Shown here piece by piece: positions 59,658-64,000 of a stretch of 64,000 nt of DNA. The position numbers and the translations under genes were made by a program. The DNA comes from Rhizobium altiplani (GTDB lineage Bacteria; Pseudomonadota; Alphaproteobacteria; Rhizobiales; Rhizobiaceae): NCBI RefSeq assembly GCF_001542405.1, contig NZ_LNCD01000103.1:1-64000 (forward strand). The letters run 5' to 3'. The number at the start of each line of letters is the position of its first letter. The stretch's first letter is position 1. The notes under the pieces are model-generated. The model was not told where the DNA came from. It did not search any database and saw nothing but the letters and a program-made list of their open reading frames with translations.

Positions 59658-60509
59658 ATGTCGCGCACGCAAAAGACTTCCATCCAACCGGACGACCCGG
59701 ATCGCCGAGCTGTTCTTTGCGCTGCGGGAGGCGTTGCGCTCGGCGGAATTGCCGCCGCCCTCGGCGGTAGCGCCACTGCCTTCGCCGAGGAAACACCGGC
59801 AGCAACCCGCGCCACGGGTTCGCTAGGCGCCCGGCTCCAGGGTGTGCAGCATTTCGGCCTCACCGTACAAAACATGGAACGCGCTTATGAGTTCTACACG
59901 GCAGTGCTCGGCGGAACCGAAGTCTTTCGCCACGGTGATTTCCAAGGCGACGCGGTCCAGAACACGCTTTTGGCCGACCAGGAAATTCTCGCCAATCAAC
60001 TCGGCGTAAATCCACGGACAATCGGCGTTCCCGATCTCAGAGGAGGCACCCAACGCCTCGACGTGCGGTTCATTCAGTTCGATAATGTCGTAATCGAATT
60101 GTTGCAGTATCGCGATGCCGACCAGCCGATGGGCGGCCCAAAGGCTTTCGCCGAACCGCTGGAGCACATGAGCCCGGCCTTCCCGCGAATGATGCACATC
60201 TGCTTCCATGTCGGAGACGATGTCGACTTCAACCAGTTCATCGCCGATCTCGAGGCGGAGTCCGCACGACGCGGAATGACGCAGGTACGAGCAAATCGCA
60301 TCATTCGCGTTTCGACTGAAGAGGAGCGAAAGGCGGCTCCTTTGAGTGCTAACACCAACAAGGTGACCGTCGCGCCATCAGACGGATGGGAACTGATCTA
60401 TTGCAAAGGCCCGGAGGGGGAACAGCTGGAGTTCGTGAAGGCGCTCGGGCCGGTGAAAAAGCGGTTTGCCGACGCGCTGGCAGCGCATCTCCAACTCGCC
60501 GCGAAGTAG
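59658..60509 (+). CDS. Exported VOC (glyoxalase-fold) protein
   Basis: A 283-residue protein with a probable Tat signal (DRRAVLCAAGGVALGG, cleavage near FAEE). The mature part is a vicinal-oxygen-chelate domain: VQHFGLTVQNMERAYEFYTA supplies the first metal His, MMHICFHVGDDVDFNQFIAD the second, and GEQLEFVKALG a conserved Glu. Tat export fits a protein that folds with its metal before export. GGGAG precedes the ATG. Two further small enzymes follow on the same strand, so it probably belongs to a catabolic cluster with periplasmic steps. The reaction is unknown. Confidence 0.85.
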   Translation: MSRTQKTSIQPDDPDRRAVLCAAGGVALGGIAAALGGSATAFAEETPAATRATGSLGARLQGVQHFGLTVQNMERAYEFYTAVLGGTEVFRHGDFQGDAVQNTLLADQEILANQLGVNPRTIGVPDLRGGTQRLDVRFIQFDNVVIELLQYRDADQPMGGPKAFAEPLEHMSPAFPRMMHICFHVGDDVDFNQFIADLEAESARRGMTQVRANRIIRVSTEEERKAAPLSANTNKVTVAPSDGWELIYCKGPEGEQLEFVKALGPVKKRFADALAAHLQLAAK

Positions 60510-60594
60510 ACCCAAAAGGCATCGACATCACGTCTCAAACCGGTCCCGGCTTTGGCAGCGGCCACTGCGATGGGGCGAGAAAGGGAGATATGAC

Positions 60595-61023
60595 ATGATC
60601 AGAGCATTGCGGCTGCAAACCTCGGCTATTCTGCTTGGTGGCCTGCTCGCGGGAACAGTTCTCCAAAAGGAAGCGCTCGCACAGGAAGGTCCGGGACAGG
60701 GCTATGCCAAAATTGCCAGCGGAGCTTACTCGGTCGTTGCCGAGGTCCGTGCCAAACCGGGCAAGGAGACCGAACTGAGAGCCATCACGCTTCCACTCAT
60801 CGACCTCGTGCGTAGCGATCCTGCAAACCTCGTCTACTTCCTGCAGGAGAGCCGAGAGACCCCCGGACACTTCATCTTCTACGAGATATTTGCCAACGAA
60901 ACCGACTTCGAGGCCCATAACGCAATGCCTTATGTGAAGGAGTGGTTTGCCAAGCTACCAGAACTCGCTGACGGGGGCGTTAAGGTGATGCGAATGCAAA
61001 TTCTGGCACCGGCCAGCGACTAG
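60595..61023 (+). CDS. Exported antibiotic-biosynthesis-monooxygenase (ABM) domain protein
   Basis: A 142-residue protein with a Sec signal (LQTSAILLGGLLAGTVLQKE, cleavage near ALA-QE). The mature part is an ABM-fold dimeric alpha-beta barrel: YSVVAEVRAKPGKETELRAI, VYFLQESRETPGHFIFYEIF and ANETDFEAHNAMPYVKEWFA. Cofactor-free oxygenation of quinols or simple ligand binding is typical. AGGGAG precedes the ATG at 60595. It lies 86 bases after the VOC gene. Confidence 0.85.
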   Translation: MIRALRLQTSAILLGGLLAGTVLQKEALAQEGPGQGYAKIASGAYSVVAEVRAKPGKETELRAITLPLIDLVRSDPANLVYFLQESRETPGHFIFYEIFANETDFEAHNAMPYVKEWFAKLPELADGGVKVMRMQILAPASD

Positions 61024-61135
61024 CAGGCCTGACAAGACCATACGTCGGCGAATGAAGGCAATCGCGAATTGCGGGGAGAACACACCCACCCCGCGACGCC
61101 TTCGCCTGCGAGACCGTCAGACCGGGAGTTGCGAT

Positions 61136-61855
61136 ATGAGACTCAAAGGCAAGGTTGCATTGGTCACGGGAGCGGCTGGTGGTATTGGCTTCGCCGTGGC
61201 GGAACTCTTCGATAACGAGGGCGCCATCGTCGTCGCGGGCGACATCAAGCCGCCTGAGCAATCATACCCCGAAGGGGTTGAAGCGGTGACACTTGATGTC
61301 ACCAGCGAAGAGCAATGGGCAACCGTCGTTAGCGCGATCCTCCGGAAGCATGGCCGCCTGGACGTGCTCGTAAATAACGCCGGCATTATCGCTTACGAAC
61401 CCCTCGACAAGCTGGAGATGAAGGACTGGCTGAAGATGATCGCCGTCGACCAGACCGGCGTCTTCCTCGGCATGCGGGAAGCAGTTCGTGTCATGCGCAA
61501 GCAGCAGGCGGGTTCGATCGTCAACATCTCCTCGATATGGGGCAGTGCGGCAGTTTCAGGTGCGCATTCCTACCATGCCGCCAAAGGTGCTGTCCGCAAC
61601 ATGTCCAAAAACGCAGCGATAACGTTCGTATCCGACGGCATCAGGGTCAACTCCGTGCATCCGGGCTTCATACATACGCCGTTGACGGACCAACAGGCGC
61701 CAGCACTCAACGATGCCGTCATCGCCATGACTCCGATGAAACGCGGCGGCAAGCCGATCGAGATCGCATATGGCTGTCTGTACCTGGCTTCCGAAGAGGC
61801 AAGCTACGTGACCGGCATCGAATTGAATATCGACGGGGGCTATCTGGCCCAGTAG
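61136..61855 (+). CDS. Short-chain dehydrogenase/reductase
   Basis: A 239-residue classical SDR. TGAAGGIGFAVAE binds the cofactor, NNAG stabilises the sheet, and the catalytic Ser (SSIWGS) and YHAAK are present. The acidic residue in VVAGDIKPPE favours NAD+ over NADP+. The C-terminal VTGIELNIDGGYLAQ is typical. It oxidises a secondary alcohol or the reverse. GGGAG lies before the ATG at 61136. It is third in line after the VOC and ABM genes. Confidence 0.92.
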   Translation: MRLKGKVALVTGAAGGIGFAVAELFDNEGAIVVAGDIKPPEQSYPEGVEAVTLDVTSEEQWATVVSAILRKHGRLDVLVNNAGIIAYEPLDKLEMKDWLKMIAVDQTGVFLGMREAVRVMRKQQAGSIVNISSIWGSAAVSGAHSYHAAKGAVRNMSKNAAITFVSDGIRVNSVHPGFIHTPLTDQQAPALNDAVIAMTPMKRGGKPIEIAYGCLYLASEEASYVTGIELNIDGGYLAQ

Positions 61856-62111
61856 CGCGAGGGGAAATGCGGCCCAGAAAAAGGCCCTGTCTTGCAAGCC
61901 GCTCCAGGCGCGGCCGGCAATCGCGGCACGGCGTAGGATCGCTCACGGGATGGCTGCAGCACATTTTTCGGAGCTAAGCGTCATTTAACAGTCGTGATGC
62001 CTTCTCAGCAGTAAGGTTCTCGGTGGCGGCACCCTTGACCGGCTGCTGAAACTCCAAATGAAACAAACCGCGTCGTGACGAGGCGGTCACCTTAAATCAA
62101 CGGAGGCCAAA

Positions 62112-63344
62112 ATGCTCAGTAAAGCCTTTGAAGCCCAATGCGCCGCTGTAAACGTTCACTGTACTGACCAGCGACAACGGCAGAAAGCCGGCCTCACTCT
62201 CTTCGCTCTTGCGCTCGGAAGCTTCTGTATTGGCACATCCGAATTCGCGAGTATGGGAATTCTGCAGCTGTTCTCGGCGAGTTTGCAGATCGATCTGCCG
62301 GCCGCCACGAACGCGATAACAGCATACGCATTCGGTGTCGTGATCGGTGCGCCCCTCGTCACGCTGGCCGCGGCTCATCTTAACCGCAGAACTTTGCTTC
62401 TGTTGCTTATGACTGTCTTCGTGTGCGGAAACATCCTCTCCGCCTTGGCGACAGGCCTCGGTACGCTTGCGGTGGCTCGCTTTATCAGTGGCGTGCCTCA
62501 AGGCGCCTACTTCGGGGCGGGGGCTGTCGTGGCATCATATATTGTCGGCCCGGGACATGGTGGGAAGGCGTTCGCCCTCGTGATGAGCGGCCTGACGATT
62601 GCCACGATCGTCGGATCACCCCTCGCCACCTTCCTCGGCCAAAACCTGGGGTGGAGGAATACCTACTTTGCCGTTGCAACTCTCGGCGTGCTGTCCGCCG
62701 CCGCGTTGTGGCTATGGCTTCCTCGGACGAATGCCTTGAATGGCGGTTCAATCGTCCGCGAACTAAGTTCGCTCGGCAAACCGGCGGTCTGGTGGATGAT
62801 GCTGGTGGCAGCGCTTGGCGTATCGAGCATCTTTGCCGTCTATACTTTCATCGGCCCTTTCGTGACCGATGTCGTTTCGATGAGCCCGGGATGGATCCCG
62901 ATCGCTCTCGCCCTGTTCGGCATCGGCATGACGGCAGGAAACCTTCTTGGCGGCAGAATTGCTGACCTACACCCGGCACGCGGCATTGTGGTGGGTTTCG
63001 GCAGCGCCGTGATCGTACTCGCGATCGTTGCCAGTTTCGGCTCCAGCGCCCCCACGCTTTTCGTCGGGCTTTTCTGCGTTGGGGCAACCATGATGACAGC
63101 AATACCCACGATCCAGGTCCGCCTTACGCGACTTGCGCCGGAAGCCCCAACTTTGATGGGTGCCATGAACCTGGCCGCTCTCAACGTCGCAAATGCCATC
63201 GGCGCCTTTGCGGGTGGGCTGGCCATCGGAAGCGGCTTGGGTTTGCTCTCTGCGGTATGGGCAGGGTTTTGCCTCACCCTTCTGGGACTTGGCGCATTCG
63301 CACTTGTCCTGCGCGGCAGTCCGCGCATGGCTCCCGCGCAATGA
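62112..63344 (+). CDS. MFS efflux transporter of the DHA1 (AraJ/YdhP-like) group
   Basis: A 410-residue permease with twelve membrane segments. LFALALGSFCIGTSEFASMG and GILQLFSASLQIDLPAATNA with ITAYAFGVVIGAPLVTLAAA are the hallmarks of the sugar/arabinose efflux-like DHA1 group. ARFISGVPQGAYFGAGAVVA is motif C-like. GGAGG precedes the ATG. Substrates of this group range from sugars to drugs; none can be assigned. Confidence 0.88.
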   Translation: MLSKAFEAQCAAVNVHCTDQRQRQKAGLTLFALALGSFCIGTSEFASMGILQLFSASLQIDLPAATNAITAYAFGVVIGAPLVTLAAAHLNRRTLLLLLMTVFVCGNILSALATGLGTLAVARFISGVPQGAYFGAGAVVASYIVGPGHGGKAFALVMSGLTIATIVGSPLATFLGQNLGWRNTYFAVATLGVLSAAALWLWLPRTNALNGGSIVRELSSLGKPAVWWMMLVAALGVSSIFAVYTFIGPFVTDVVSMSPGWIPIALALFGIGMTAGNLLGGRIADLHPARGIVVGFGSAVIVLAIVASFGSSAPTLFVGLFCVGATMMTAIPTIQVRLTRLAPEAPTLMGAMNLAALNVANAIGAFAGGLAIGSGLGLLSAVWAGFCLTLLGLGAFALVLRGSPRMAPAQ

Positions 63345-63368
63345 GCAGTGACATTCAAGCAAGCACAA

Positions 63369-63394
63369 GGCTCGTCAGCAGCACCCACGACGAG
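63369..63394. terminator. Hairpin after the MFS gene
   Basis: GCTCGTC and GACGAGC form a 7-bp stem 25 bases after the stop codon. The loop is 12 bases and no T-run follows, so this is only a possible terminator. Confidence 0.35.
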
Positions 63395-63557
63395 CATGAG
63401 TGCCATCGTCTACCCCTTGGTGTTGGATTTTAGTTGCCCTGGTGAGTAGATCTCCGTGAACCGCGTTCCTGTCGCCTGGACCGACCCCCATTGTTATCGA
63501 AATCTCGGAAGTCTCAAGAATGATCGGGGCTGAAGACTGAAGCGAAATTCTCACGCG

Positions 63558-64000
63558 CTAACTCCACAAGGCCGATATTGGAACAGCGGACAAACGTTCT
63601 CCGAAAGGGATCACCTTCTGGTGGTCATACAAGACCATGCCCGAAACAAACCGTTCTCCGGATGCTTCGGCCAGAATTCGCAATCCCGAAAAATCGGAAT
63701 TCGAGACGGATGCTGCCGCTTTTATCTCGATACCGACGATCCGCCCTCTTGTATCTTCGATGACGATATCGACTTCGTTCTGCTGCTTGTCGCGAAAATG
63801 CGAAAACTCGAGGCGGGTTTGCGCGCCGCTGGCGAGTTTAAGGATCTCTCCAAAAACGAAAGTCTCCAGCAACGCCCCGAACTGACCCCTGTCGTCGCGA
63901 AGGCGGTCGAGAGAGAGGTCTCGAAGGGATGCGAGAAGGCCGGAATCGAGGAAATGTATTTTCGGTGTCTTCGTGAGACGTTTCAGTTTGTTGGAAAACC
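63558..64000 (-). CDS. ATPase with DUF4143 C-terminal domain (5' end outside the window)
   Basis: On the minus strand the frame is open from the right edge. It begins FSNKLKRLTKTPKIHFLDSG LL and continues with GALLETFVFGEILKLASG, FSHFRDKQQNEVDIVIED and GIEIKAAASVSNSDFSGLR. These are the DUF4143 nuclease-like motifs (ETFV, EVDxVIE, EIKAA) at the C-terminus of AAA-type ATPases of the DUF4143 family. The N-terminal ATPase lies beyond base 64000. A start at 63872 would be internal. The role of the family is unsettled. Confidence 0.85.
   Translation of the reverse strand, partial: FSNKLKRLTKTPKIHFLDSGLLASLRDLSLDRLRDDRGQFGALLETFVFGEILKLASGAQTRLEFSHFRDKQQNEVDIVIEDTRGRIVGIEIKAAASVSNSDFSGLRILAEASGERFVSGMVLYDHQKVIPFGERLSAVPISALWS

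Noticed and set aside
1..64000. CRISPR array, rRNA operon or replication origin
   Set aside because: No regularly spaced repeats, rRNA sequence, iteron cluster or repABC-like genes were seen.

Overview
The window reads as accessory-rich DNA from an alphaproteobacterium, most likely a member of the Rhizobiales (Hyphomicrobiales). This is inferred from the high G+C content, the gene families present, the Shine-Dalgarno style and typical rhizobial neighbours such as a YeiH exporter, a TPR adenylate cyclase and DUF6065; no 16S gene is present. Mobile or decaying elements appear at several points: an IS630-type transposase cut by the left edge, an orphan antitoxin beside a stub of its toxin, a truncated NYN-domain gene, a frameshifted integrase stub, a Fic remnant, and an intact plus a broken copy of tRNA-Ser(CGA).

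Layout. 1-1.0 kb: IS630 transposase and DUF1778 antitoxin. 1.1-3.2 kb: LysR regulator divergent from a YeiH-type membrane protein. 3.5-5.0 kb: zwf. 5.5-11.6 kb: a 1703-residue exonuclease-RecQ-UvrD fusion, a DUF429 protein and the first 21 codons of a NYN-domain gene. 11.6-13.0 kb: a possible degenerate mini-element with an HD-GYP gene and an integrase stub between 16-bp direct repeats. 13.3-16.5 kb: DUF937 protein, tRNA-Ser and its broken copy. 16.9-28.4 kb: cell-envelope genes (alkylsulfatase, AspT-type transporter, DUF4239, DUF3300, membrane protein, autotransporter with a long polyproline linker). Two of these units share a 33-bp upstream element. 28.7-33.4 kb: AraC regulator with a quinone/nitro-compound reductase cluster. 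33.8-35.5 kb: adenylate cyclase with TPR domain.

35.7-54.8 kb is the centrepiece: a complete soluble di-iron monooxygenase cluster of the propane monooxygenase (prm/mim) type. It has hydroxylase alpha, reductase, hydroxylase beta and coupling protein in the order typical of propane monooxygenases, followed by an amidohydrolase, a DUF59 protein and a dedicated GroEL-like chaperonin, closed by a strong intrinsic terminator. A zinc alcohol dehydrogenase gene lies upstream. Both the dehydrogenase and the monooxygenase operon are preceded by near-perfect -24/-12 (sigma-54) promoters. Two AcoR-like sigma-54 activators bracket the cluster, but only the downstream one keeps the GAFTGA loop. A tight four-gene operon (helical protein, coiled-coil protein, beta-propeller, 62-residue protein) is divergent from prmA; I recognise no function for it and consider it the best candidate for something undescribed. 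katG follows as a separate unit.

55.4-63.3 kb: a large winged-helix/ATPase/helical-repeat regulator, two MFS transporters, and VOC, ABM-like and SDR enzymes that look like a second small catabolic cluster. The right edge cuts an ATPase gene with a DUF4143 C-terminus. No CRISPR array, rRNA or replication origin was seen.
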